Positions 33,776-43,060 of a stretch of DNA of 55,000 nucleotides are shown here, piece by piece; the first letter of the stretch is position 1; each line of letters begins with the position of its first letter. The notes beneath the pieces are model-generated. The model searched no databases. It saw only the letters and a program-made list of their open reading frames with translations, and was not told the origin of the DNA. A program made the position numbers and the translations under genes. Origin of the DNA: Mesostigma viride (Eukaryota; Streptophyta; Mesostigmatophyceae; Mesostigmatales; Mesostigmataceae); NCBI GenBank assembly GCA_009746045.1, contig RPFO01000706.1, forward strand, positions 1-55,000. Reading direction: 5' to 3'.

Positions 33776-35920
33776 ATGCCTACCCTGCATTTGAGGAGCA
33801 GAGACATTCATCTGACTACCCCAGAGACAACACCCAGACCCAGATCAACCATGGAGGATCAAGACACCCAAACTGCTACCAGACAGCCTGACTACACCTC
33901 TCTTGTTTCAACAGTTGCCAAGAGCTGCAAGAAATTTGTTGGTGCAGCTGGTGATGATTACAGCAAGTGGGAGGAGTGGAAGAATCTGTTTTTGGCTGTT
34001 GTCAGTCTTTTCAATTTGGATGCTGTCCTGCTGGGCACTGAGGAGAATGACAGGGCTGATAAGGCCCTGTGGGCAGCTTTGCTCACCTGTCTAACAGGTG
34101 AAGCTGCACGCCTCATGGCCACTGTGGCCAACAAAACTGGTAGCCAAGCATGGCAGTGTCTCATGGAGAACTATGAGCAAACCAGGCTAACCAAGAGTCA
34201 CAGGTTTGAGCTGAGGAGCAAGCTGCACCGCCTACAGAAGCTTCCTAACGAGACCATGCAACAGCTCGTGAGGAGGGCGGAGCTTCTACGTGCTGACTAC
34301 CAGGCTGCAGGGGGAGTCATCCAGGACCGTGATTTTGCTGCCATTCTACTGGGAGCACTGACAGACGAGTACCGCCCTGCGCTGGTGTCTGTAAGGTTCA
34401 ACGAGGAGGACCCACTACCTGTGGTGAAGAGGGCACTCATGGAGGCGGAGGATCTGCTCAAGGGGGGACGTGCTGTGGTGAAAAAGGAGAGTGCTGGCAC
34501 TGGCCAGGCCTACCACACCAACAGCAAGGGGAACGGGGGGACCAAGAAATGCAGTCACTGTGGCCTGTCAAATCACAAGGACAAAGACTGCTGGAAGGAG
34601 CATCCTGAGAAGGCCCCACGCTGGTACCCCAACCAGCACAGGGGGGGCAAGGGCGGCAACCGAGGGAACCAGAGCAAGGGACGCAACGCACCTGCTGGAT
34701 CCGCTGCCAACGCAACTCAGGAGGCGGCTGAACTGCCGCCTGGCTTCTGCATGGTCACCATCGCCGAGGAGTCGCCGTCGACGCCGCTGGAGGCTGCTGC
34801 TCTCACGCAGTATACGGGCGACAAACTCAACTGGGTGCTGGACTCGGCTGCGAGCAGCCACATGTCCCCGTGCCGTTCTGACTTCGTGTCACTTATCCCC
34901 CACAACAGGCAGATCGTCGGATCAGGCGGCGACCTGCAAGCTGCTGGAGTTGGCACAGTTTCTGTGCATTTGCCGGGGAGCGAGCTCCGACTGGATGGAG
35001 CCCTTCTGGTCCCCGAGCTGCCCGTTCGGGTGCTCTCTGTTGGAGCGCTCGTGAAGGCTGGCCACAAGCTGGATTTCAACCAGGAAATCGCTGTGGTGGA
35101 CAACAAGGCGCACAAGATGGAGCAGAGGGACAACGTCTACGTGTTACCTGCTCTCAACAAGAAGGCGGCGCTGGCGGCCACGACCGTGCGGCCGTTGGGG
35201 TCGCTGTGGAGCGCTGGCCTGCCAGTGGCGGCCATGTCCAAGACGCTGGGCTTTCTGCCTGGCTTTTCGCGGCCTTTGGGGCTGCAGGCTTCTTCCCGAG
35301 GCGCTTTGCTGCGCCCGGTGTCGTCGCCACTGTCGTGTGGCGGCAAGGGCGGTTTTTCCGCTGACAAACCTGCAATTGTGCAGGATTTTGGCGTGGTGGG
35401 GACGGCAAGGAATGGGATCGGCTTAGTACCGGTCGTTGGGGCACACGGGGAGGACGGTTCCTGGAGTTCTGCGTCGGGCAGTACTACTTATAGCCCTCTC
35501 GTGCCAGATCAGGTGGACTCTGCTCCACCAGTTTCCCTGACCCCTCCAGCGGCGAGCTCACCTGGCTTGCCGTTGTCCATGGATGTCAACCTACGTGGCG
35601 TGCTGGGAGAGCTTCCCCAGCCTGGCATCGTTTGGCCTACTAGTGCCAACACGCAGACGTCACCAAGCCTGCTGCGTGACGGTTTCGCTCCCTGGCCAGA
35701 ATCAAGTGGGGGTTTGGCGTGGCGCGTCTCGGGCGCCAGCATTTTGGATTTTGCTGCGGGGGGAATTCCTGGTGAGGGGAGGCCACCAGATGCACCAAGT
35801 CCAAGCCCAGTCCTGGAGCCAAGTCCTGGAGCTGGAGTCGTCGGCTGCCACGTGTCCCTGTCAATTTGGGACTGTGCTGAGCCAACAAGTTGCCGGCACA
35901 AGTGCTGCCTTGAGCACTAA
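33776..35920 (+). CDS. gag: Copia gag-protease protein with a novel C-terminal tail
   Basis: A 714-residue frame from the first in-frame ATG; an alternative start at 33851 (MEDQDTQ) is also plausible. Residues about 35-230 have the helical pattern of Copia gag (UBN2-type). A CCHC knuckle CSHCGLSNHKDKDC lies at 259-272. The protease active-site region reads WVLDSAASSHMSP (D356), with Ala where Copia proteases have Gly in DSG. YVLP at about 455-458 is where the gag-pre-integrase and integrase segments should follow. Instead, about 255 residues of Gly/Pro/Ser-rich sequence with no recognisable domain run to the stop. The tail may be captured or degenerate sequence read by chance. Function of the gag half is confident; the protease may be weak or inactive. 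Confidence 0.85.
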   Translation: MPTLHLRSRDIHLTTPETTPRPRSTMEDQDTQTATRQPDYTSLVSTVAKSCKKFVGAAGDDYSKWEEWKNLFLAVVSLFNLDAVLLGTEENDRADKALWAALLTCLTGEAARLMATVANKTGSQAWQCLMENYEQTRLTKSHRFELRSKLHRLQKLPNETMQQLVRRAELLRADYQAAGGVIQDRDFAAILLGALTDEYRPALVSVRFNEEDPLPVVKRALMEAEDLLKGGRAVVKKESAGTGQAYHTNSKGNGGTKKCSHCGLSNHKDKDCWKEHPEKAPRWYPNQHRGGKGGNRGNQSKGRNAPAGSAANATQEAAELPPGFCMVTIAEESPSTPLEAAALTQYTGDKLNWVLDSAASSHMSPCRSDFVSLIPHNRQIVGSGGDLQAAGVGTVSVHLPGSELRLDGALLVPELPVRVLSVGALVKAGHKLDFNQEIAVVDNKAHKMEQRDNVYVLPALNKKAALAATTVRPLGSLWSAGLPVAAMSKTLGFLPGFSRPLGLQASSRGALLRPVSSPLSCGGKGGFSADKPAIVQDFGVVGTARNGIGLVPVVGAHGEDGSWSSASGSTTYSPLVPDQVDSAPPVSLTPPAASSPGLPLSMDVNLRGVLGELPQPGIVWPTSANTQTSPSLLRDGFAPWPESSGGLAWRVSGASILDFAAGGIPGEGRPPDAPSPSPVLEPSPGAGVVGCHVSLSIWDCAEPTSCRHKCCLEH

Positions 35921-37249
35921 GGCGGTCGGTGCGGGAGCCCTGCTTCCGCTATTTTCATGGCGATTTTTGGGGATGCGCTATGGTCACGTTCGTTGGGAAT
36001 TTGATAGCTAGCTTAACTAACCCCTTATGATCTCAAGTCGCCACTGTTTTTCGTTCGTGAAAAATTGCTTTAGACACGAATATTTTGTGGTCTATTGTGC
36101 TGTTAGGTGCGGGGTCCTTCCGGCCTTATGCATCTCGCATAGTCTTGTTTTGTTTCTGCTAGACTTTTTCATAGCGCTTCGTCGGGATGCGTTATTTGAG
36201 TTCTAGACCACCTGTGTTCATCGTCCCCATGACGTTCTTCTACCAGCAATGGTATGTTTTCCAAGTTCTTTGTAATCTTGGTACGTTTGGCTAGCGCCGG
36301 TTTGCTGGCCATGTCTCCGTTCTTGCTGACCCTTTTTGTGGTCAATCTGCACGTTCATTTCATGTCGTGTGTGTTGCCCATTCTTAGGGCATACTTTCTC
36401 GTTGCATGCTAGGTTTGTTCATGCAGTTTGCGGTTGTGTCTTTTGTACATAGCCTGCGTTTGTGCTCCTGACTTTGTCGTCGCTTCATGTCCCGTTTTTA
36501 GTCGCTTTCAACTATCGTTGGTTAATCAGAGCTGTCTTTTCAGTTCGTTCATGTTGGCTAATGCTAAGATCCATGACTATGTCGGTTTATGTTAGTTACC
36601 TGTGTGATTAAGGTGTGTCAGGACTACGTGTTCTGCTCCTTGTTCACCGTTGGTGCTCTGCCGTAGGTCGGATGCTTTATGTCGTTAATCACATGTTTTA
36701 TGCGTTAATCATACATCATGTCCCCTGCATTGTCTAAGAGTTTGCCTGTGTTAGAGCATTTTGTGTGCTTCTTCATGTTTTCAGGCGACGCTAGAGTGAG
36801 GGGGGTGTGATCCAAAGCGCATCTTCCCAACGAAGTTTTTGACTTGGCAACACATGCTAGTTGCTGGGCGATGCGGCAATCTTTCCTGCTGCTTTCGTTG
36901 GACACTCGGCGCGTCACCGGTCCGGAGTTCCAGTTTCCAGTTTCCGTGGAGATCGTCTTTTGACTACTTTGACCACGGTGTTTGCTAGCGAGGGGGGTGG
37001 ATGTTTTTCGCCCACTTACCCGTGATCAGTTAGTGTTTGATCCTTACCACTGGCCTGGGTTGCATCCCATTTTTGGTTTGGTGCCATGTGGGTAAGGGGG
37101 GTGTCAAGGTTGTACCCAAATGTCACCTTGATAGTGAGTACTGAATTTAATTCTAGAGTCCTATGTTTGGTCAAGGCTTGACTGGCTGAGAGCTTTTCCT
37201 CTAAGTGTTATACTTGACAGGATAGCACTAGAGCAAGGTCATGTGTTGT
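35921..37249. other. retrotransposon internal non-coding region
   Basis: No convincing coding sequence on either strand. Three purine tracts of the form AGGGGGGTG occur at about 36797, 36991 and 37093. The last is followed by TGTCAAGG, mimicking the true polypurine tract plus LTR start at 37250. This suggests remnants of LTR edges or captured sequence. Confidence 0.6.
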
Positions 37250-37257
37250 AAGGGGGG
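37250..37257 (+). promoter_or_regulatory. polypurine tract
   Basis: AAGGGGGG immediately before the 3' LTR, the standard position for priming plus-strand synthesis. Confidence 0.8.
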
Positions 37258-38002
37258 TGTCAAGGACATGGTCCTTGTATTTGTACCCACCTGACCTGGC
37301 TAGATAGATAGAGGCTCTTGTACAGGAGCCACTGTTCTTTATCCCGTTGGATTTGGCCTACAAATGAGAAAGTTGTGGCCAGTTTTAGTAATCAGGGATT
37401 AGTACCTATGCCAAGTGGATCCTTATAGGCAGCTGACAAATCTGTCTATGTCAGCTGACCTATGACATGTCAGATGAGAATCTATGACAGGACAGCTGAC
37501 TGATTGACATGTACACTGTGCATGTCAGATGTGGCGCTGATATGTTCACGCCAGATTTACTTCATCATCATCAGATCACACACAGAGAGATCTTTTATTA
37601 AATAGTTAGATTACTGTGCAGCAGTTACAAGTTAAGACTGTACATCAGTTACAAGATAAGGCTGTACAGCAGTTACAAGATAAGATTTATTCTTGTCTAG
37701 ATCTGATTGGTAGCCTGTACACTGACCTAACCTGATTGGTGGCCTGAGTATTACATGAGAATATTCCTAGGCACATTCCTAGCCAGCCAATCAGGTCATT
37801 CCAGTTTTCTGCCTGTGTTTTTTCCTCGAGTTAATAAAACAACTGAGGAGCCTTGCCAAAGGTACTCCTCACTATCATTCTGCCTCAAACTGAGTCTCTG
37901 TCTCTTTGCTCCCATCCTCCATAGCCTGTACCTGCAAGGACAGGCACATTTGGGTTTCAATCACAAGCATTGTAGAAGGCAAACCCATTAGTTCTTTCAA
38001 CA
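37258..38002 (+). repeat. 3' LTR of the non-autonomous Copia element
   Basis: A 745-bp copy of the 5' LTR (differences seen near 37336, 37495, 37911 and 37956). AATAAA lies at 37833-37838. Followed by CAATG and then satellite. Confidence 0.93.
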
Positions 38003-38205
38003 CAATGGGCGAGTGCAAACACATGTACATACACCGCGCACGCAAGGGGCGGCTGCACACACACGTACACACACCATGCACGCAAGGGCCGGCATGCACA
38101 CACACGTACATACACCGCGCACGCAAGGGGCGGCTGCACAGAAACGTACACACACCGCGCACGCAAGGGCCGGCTGCACACACATGTACATACACCTTGC
38201 ACGTA
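38003..38205 (+). repeat. 40-bp satellite array, block 6 (right end)
   Basis: The last five units after the retrotransposon. This is the right boundary of the satellite in the window; the final unit decays into CA-rich sequence. Confidence 0.9.
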
Positions 38206-38358
38206 CAACACACAACACACACACACAACAAAAAATTATATACACACACACACGCACACGCACACGCACACGCACACGCACACGCACACGCACACGCACA
38301 ACACACACAACACACACAACACACACACGCACACGTGAACAACACACACACACAACAA
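38206..38358 (+). repeat. CA-rich microsatellite
   Basis: Runs of AC, ACACGC hexamers (about 38246-38300) and AACAC, possibly grown from the CA part of the last satellite unit. Confidence 0.85.
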
Positions 38359-38464
38359 TTATAATATTAGTGTAGTATATCAAACAAAATAGTAATAAAG
38401 TATTTGCAAGCGTACTTCGTGTGAATTATGTGTAGACGAGAATAGAAGCTAAACAAAACTCTAA

Positions 38465-38533
38465 TGGAGAAAGAGGGATTCGAACCCTTGGGAAAGTTAC
38501 CCCATACATAGCATTCCACTCGGACATTTCTCC
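38465..38533 (-). pseudogene. tRNA-Ser-like sequence with deleted D/anticodon region
   Basis: On the minus strand a 7-bp acceptor stem GGAGAAA/TTTCTCC encloses TCCGAGTGG (D-arm start) and AGGGTTCGAATCCCT (T arm), with A at the discriminator position. Length is 69 nt, where serine tRNAs are about 82-90. The part between GAGTGG and ATGCTAT is missing, so the D loop and anticodon stem cannot form properly. GCT is the likely former anticodon. The GGGGTAACTTTCCC stretch fits a serine-type long variable arm. Confidence 0.6.
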
Positions 38534-38552
38534 GAAAAAAAGGTCACGTAAG

Positions 38553-38636
38553 CTAAGGGTGGAGAGTTAAGGGTGTAGGTTGTAGGATGTATGGTGTAGG
38601 GTGTAGGGTGTAGGGTGTAGGGTGTAGGGTGTAGGG
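38553..38636 (+). repeat. interstitial telomere-like heptamer run (TGTAGGG)
   Basis: Twelve heptamers in register: CTAAGGG, TGGAGAG, TTAAGGG, TGTAGGT, TGTAGGA, TGTATGG, then six perfect TGTAGGG (38595-38636). It differs by one base from TTTAGGG, the plant and green-algal telomere repeat, and becomes less regular to the left. Confidence 0.7.
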
Positions 38637-38978
38637 TGTCTTGAGCTTTCTTTTTTGAGATCAATAGAGTCCCCTTCCATGATCATGTGCGTGATCTGGT
38701 TATGATTTTCATCTATGGCGTGTGTGGCCACATCGTGTATTTACAACTTTCTAGCCATGGATAACTAGGTAACCATAAATTGGTTACCATGATAACTAGG
38801 TAAAAACGTGTTGGTTTCAGAATACATGTGATCGCTGCATTGTCATCTACAATGTACAAATCAATCACGGATTTCGGGGCTACGGATTTCGGGGCTAAGT
38901 TTTTGTGGGTAGAGATTGGCAAGGGTGTCTTTATCTTGCCACTTGGTCACTTGGTGTGCATTACGTCTGTTCTTGCGT
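38637..38978. other. non-coding, no feature found
   Basis: Includes a small direct repeat ACGGATTTCGGGGCT (about 38866-38898) and two TAACTAGGTAA-like motifs. No credible coding sequence. Confidence 0.4.
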
Positions 38979-39120
38979 TGGAGTCAAAAAACTGTCCGTG
39001 TGTGGTGGTGGACTTTTCCTCACGGGCAGTCGCCATATGTCATACAAGCACTTGTTCGGCGTACCACTAGCTCATGTATGTCACCATTGTAATTTTGCGT
39101 TGTAACAGCATTTCTCGGAG

Positions 39121-39134
39121 CCAACGGCCGTTGG
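39121..39134. repeat. 14-bp palindrome CCAACGGCCGTTGG, site 1
   Basis: A perfect palindrome at a repeat-unit boundary. Its half-site CAACGG/CCGTTG resembles MYB-type binding sites, but function is unknown. Confidence 0.7.
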
Positions 39135-39273
39135 ACTCAAAAAACTGACCGTGTGTGGTGGTGGACTTTTCCTCACGGGCAGTCGCCATATGTCATACAA
39201 GCACTTGTTCGGCGTACCACTAGCTCGTGGATGTCACCATTGTAATTTTGAGTTGTAACAGCATTTCTCGGAG

Positions 39274-39287
39274 CCAACGGCCGTTGG
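39274..39287. repeat. 14-bp palindrome, site 2
   Basis: Identical palindrome, 153 bp after site 1, preceded by the same TTTCTCGGAG. Confidence 0.7.
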
Positions 39288-39531
39288 ACTTCGAAAAACT
39301 GATAGCCTTGTCTGAAGGTGTGTGCGTGAATGGCACATGTGCATCGTCGGGGGGAGTTTTCTCAAGAGCCACATGTGGTAGTGTAAGGTGGGCATGCTTA
39401 GTGCGTACGGGTGGGAGGGACAAGAGGTGCAGAAGTTGACGGCTTTTGACCTTGGGAAATGACACGGCACACATAAGACAACAAAGTGATAATTTTAATG
39501 TCTTTACGGGTGTACTGTCTATTTCTCCGAG

Positions 39532-39545
39532 CCAACGGCCGTTGG
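39532..39545. repeat. 14-bp palindrome, site 3
   Basis: Identical palindrome, preceded by TTTCTCCGAG, but outside the 152-bp duplication. The flanks further out differ. Confidence 0.7.
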
Positions 39546-39786
39546 ACTCTCGAAACTCTCCTGTCTACAAAGTGTGTGCGTGCGATGGCACTTGTTCCAT
39601 GTGCCGGGGGGGGGTGAGAAATCTGTCGTTCATTAATTTGTGCCTCGTCGGGGTGGGCATGCATGAATTTGTGCCTCGTCGGGGTGGACATGCATGAAAG
39701 CATTTTCATTGGTACTCGGGGTTCAATATTTTTGTCTTGCTGTTGAAATGTCGACGTGCTCTTCTCCTGCTCTTTTTTTTTCCTAC

Positions 39787-39800
39787 TCAACGGCCGTTGG
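39787..39800. repeat. 14-bp palindrome, site 4 (one mismatch)
   Basis: TCAACGGCCGTTGG, the first base changed; surrounding sequence unrelated to the 152-bp repeat. Confidence 0.6.
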
Positions 39801-40106
39801 TGCTTTTAAACTTGCCCAGCGTTATGACTAGGATGCCCTTCTTTACTGCTAGCCACCGCCCCTTGTGTACAATGCTAGAATTAGGCCGGGGTAATGGTAC
39901 ACGTCCACCGCGTCCCCAGTGCAAGGTTCGTGAATGCGCTGGTTCGTAAAAAATTCGGCACTTGGAAGGTTCGAACACCTGACCCCACTTTCGTTATTTC
40001 AACATGCCCTGAACGAAAAAGCTGCGTAAAGGATACATTAACCGTTCCCTGTTATTCTTGATTATATTATTGCGATATCATGGACGTACACACGCGGTTG
40101 GTGGTC
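39801..40106. other. non-coding, B-box-like fragment only
   Basis: Contains GGTTCGAACACC (about 39969), a Pol III B-box-like sequence with no tRNA fold around it. No gene seen. Confidence 0.4.
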
Positions 40107-40222
40107 CGTACTTGCCAACTGCACTTGCAAACTGACTGACTGACTGCCTCCGTTACGCACTTGCGTGTGTTTCCGTACTTGCCAACTGAACTTGCAAACT
40201 GACTGAATGACTGCCTCCGTTA
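40107..40222 (+). repeat. tandem duplication, about 62-bp unit
   Basis: Two copies of CCGTACTTGCCAACTG followed by ACTTGCAAACTGACTG and GACTGCCTCCGTTACG, separated by ACTTGCGTGTGTTT. Confidence 0.8.
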
Positions 40223-41399
40223 CGACTAACAAGTGAACGACGAGTGAGCTACTAAAGTTTTGTTCAGTTCATTGTGTCTATATGTACATAGCCGTTTCTT
40301 CAAAACCGTTGCGTGGATACCTTGATTCTGGGTTCGCTGATACTTGTTTCCCATTTTAAATCTCCCGTCCATAATTGGATACATGTAATGTAGGAGGATA
40401 CCCACTTGCCCGAAATCCGCGTAACGGGTGATTAGTACTGCTGTAAGCGGAACCACAGACAAATCTGTCTAACGGGCTAACATTATTGTCCTTCATGTAC
40501 TGGTTTTTGCACGCAGGACGCCATTCGCAACACCGCCTGACGGAGTCGGATGGACCGGACGTGCGTGAGGCTGCTGTTCACAGTCGTGAAGTTGGCAGAC
40601 ATTAATATCAACACGGTCACGAGAATTCGTCCAGAGAATAATTGATGCTTGTGACGTGCTCGACGGCTGCGATGACCGAGATGATGCGTGTAGTGCACAG
40701 CGTCCGAGACGTCGCGACACCCGTGGCTGTCCTGTTGATGCGAACGCACGGTGACGAGACGGAGCCCATTATATAGTTGGATTACAAGTTAGAACGGCCC
40801 TCGCGGTTGCACTGTTTAATCGCGAACGTGGATTTTGCGGAGCCGACGGCCGTTGGGGATTGGAAATCTGATGATATCGGGGCTGCGCACGACATCGAGG
40901 AACTGGGGATCGACGTAGGTCTACAGGCTCACTTGTCCGTCAACATGTATGGCCTCGCTTGACTGTCATCATCTTGACATGTACATAACTAGTTCATATA
41001 CCATGCATTTGACACTGCCTGCACGTGGATTTTCCAGACATACATTGAGGGTAATTATAACTCGAAAGCACTACGTACGATTGAGACGTCCGGTCGTAGA
41101 GCAGATGCACTGGAGCTTTCTGATCTTCCAATTGATGGGTCTGTAATTATGTAAGATATTCAGATATCGCGATGACTCGAGCATCGATGCATGGAATGTA
41201 ATAATGTATTTCATTCAATTATACATCCAATTTAACTCCGCAATTGAGGGGCACACATGTCCATCAGCCCGAGACAACATTTCCCAAGTAATTTTCGATT
41301 AGTGATTTAGTGTGGGCCTTCCCTACCAGTAGTGTAGATTAGTCAGGCTTAGCCTAGCATGTGGCCCACGCGCATGTGCGCCCATAATGGCCCCCATGG
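40223..41399. other. non-coding region
   Basis: Small open frames only, none with protein-like composition on both sides. It includes the fifth copy of the palindrome (CCGACGGCCGTTGG, 40843-40856, one mismatch), which is again preceded by GCGGAG. Nothing else recognised. Confidence 0.4.
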
Positions 41400-41766
41400 A
41401 TGTTGTCTACAGAATTTAGCCAAGCCCTGCCTATAACGGGACCCCCATGGATGTTGCATTAAGAACTTCGCCATGCTATGCCATGCAGAGAGATGCTCTC
41501 TGTAGAGAAGCCATGCCATAGCTCTTGTATAGCCATGATGATCTTCCCCCTCACAGGCATGCTCCCCCCTTACCCGGGCATAGCGTGATAGACCATGAGG
41601 GTGCAGGTGCCCTAGTGCACCTAGAGCAAGTGTTGTTTACATTCCCACCCTTGCAGGAAGTAGCTTAGAATGTATGATAGGCCATATGCCCCTTCTCTGG
41701 GCTATGTGCTACATATACTCCCAACGGAGTTATGTTACAATTCAATTCAATTCAATTCAATTCAAT
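41400..41766 (+). mobile_element. SINE-like element, copy 1 (+)
   Basis: About 365 bp starting near ATGTTGTCTACAG and ending in a (TTCAA)n tail (41738-41766). Its reverse complement lies at 42345-42700. Short non-coding sequence with a simple-repeat 3' tail fits a SINE or a LINE-derived short element. No clear target duplication for this copy. Confidence 0.65.
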
Positions 41767-42332
41767 GGTGGTAAGCTATTGGCAAAAGAAATGGTAACAT
41801 TTGGTGGCAATCTGCGCACCGTGCATACCGAGAAGAATAATCAATATGGCGCAAACCTTGCACAGAAACGCCCCTTTATGGTGGGAAATGGGCATAGAAA
41901 CAAAAGCACTTCATGTAAAAAAGCTATTTCCCACGTGTAACTAGACAACAGTTGCTTGCCTGCACCAGACTGACAGCAGCTCTAAAACGTGTGACCTGAG
42001 CGTGCTTCTTCCCACAAAGGTGGCCAGAGAAGGAAGCGTTGCTGCAAGAACAAGACGAGAAACAGATGGATTAGACGTAACTGAGTATGTGACACGCTGT
42101 GGCACTAAGTTCCACGTCATAGACCCACAGTTGGCAAGCGATCTCCGCTCTGCCCCGTGCAGGCGCAACCCACCGGCGAACAGACCTGACGCCGTTCCCA
42201 CATTGTTGATCCGAGCAGCACGATCCTTGCGATTTACCCCACACATTGACTTACGATATCATTTCAGCAAATATAAATTAGAAGTCCGTTGATAATAGTG
42301 GAAGTAAAATGCCGGCAGATATCTACTTGGCC
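41767..42332. other. spacer between inverted SINE-like copies
   Basis: A 566-bp unique segment. It has one open frame of about 95 codons without a proper ATG start and with no recognisable features. No gene is supported. Confidence 0.4.
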
Positions 42333-42344
42333 CTGGAGGTCGAT

Positions 42345-42700
42345 TGAATTGAATTGAATTGTAACATAACTCCGTTGGGAGTATATGTAGCACATAGCCC
42401 AGAGAAGGGGCATATGGCCTATCATACATTCTAGGCTACTTCATGCAAGGGTGGGAATGTAAGCTACCCCTGCTCTAGGTGCACCAGGGCACCTGCACCC
42501 TCATGGTCTATCACGCTATGCCCGGGTAAGGGGGGAGCATGCCTGTGAGGGAGGAAGATCATCATGGCTATACAAGAGCTAGGACATGGCGTCTCGACAG
42601 AGAGCATCTCTCTGCATGGCATAGCATGGCTCAATTCTTAATGCAACATCCATGGGGGTCCCGTTATAGGCAGGGCTTGGCTAAATTCTGTAGACAATAT
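42345..42700 (-). mobile_element. SINE-like element, copy 2 (-), with 12-bp target duplication
   Basis: A 356-bp inverted copy of 41400-41766 with the tail (TTCAA)n at its left end. It is flanked by CTGGAGGTCGAT at 42333-42344 and 42701-42712. The target duplication of more than 10 bp next to a short-repeat tail is the hallmark of target-primed reverse transcription. Confidence 0.75.
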
Positions 42701-43060
42701 CTGGAGGTCGATACGAGCTCTTAGCGCCAGAACAAGGCCATGAAAGCCCTATACAGATCCCAAACCTGCGCATCTAACCAGCCATAACATATCAGGCCTC
42801 GAAATTATCGAAAATAAAGCCACGATGTCACTTCCGTAGGTCGCGGGCACGCGATAATTGCGTACTACGGTTGAAAATACGCACATGATCTGTCCGCCGA
42901 GACTATCGATGACAAACTTGCTGCAAACAAAATCGCCAGCGAAAATGCCGCCGCCAAGAAAGCCGCTAACAAGCGCACCAAGACTTCGGCAGCGACTTCG
43001 GAAGCAACTCCGATAGCGGTTGAAACCTCCTTGCCGGACTCCATTTCTTCCTCATTCTAC

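Larger units (their letters stand above)
33015..38002 (+). mobile_element. non-autonomous Copia LTR retrotransposon (gag-protease only)
   Basis: A 4.99-kb element inserted in the satellite with target duplication CAATG (33010-33014 and 38003-38007). Both LTRs are 745 bp with canonical TG...CA ends. I count four substitutions between them, all transitions, so the insertion is young. The internal region is only 3.5 kb and carries gag plus the start of the protease, with no integrase, reverse transcriptase or RNase H. It would need enzymes from another Copia element. The Copia element at 17499 has different LTR ends and no similar primer site, so it is an unlikely helper. Confidence 0.92.
38979..39290 (+). 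repeat. tandem duplication, 152-bp unit
   Basis: Two full copies and the start of a third. Each begins TTGGA(C/G)TCAAAAAACTG and contains GTGTGTGGTGGTGGAC, TCGCCATATGTC and AGCATTTCTCGGAG before the palindrome CCAACGGCCGTTGG. Starts lie at 38979, 39131 and about 39284. Confidence 0.8.

Noticed and set aside
3668-38205. CRISPR-like array of roughly 40-bp repeats
   Set aside because: Units are directly adjacent with no unique spacers, and the context is clearly eukaryotic.
39969-39980. Possible tRNA from a GGTTCGAACACC motif
   Set aside because: No matching acceptor, D or anticodon arms in the surrounding 90 bases on either strand.
42002-42292. A roughly 95-codon frame between the inverted SINE-like copies
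   Set aside because: No ATG at its start, and overlapping antisense frames are equally long. Composition gives no coding signal.
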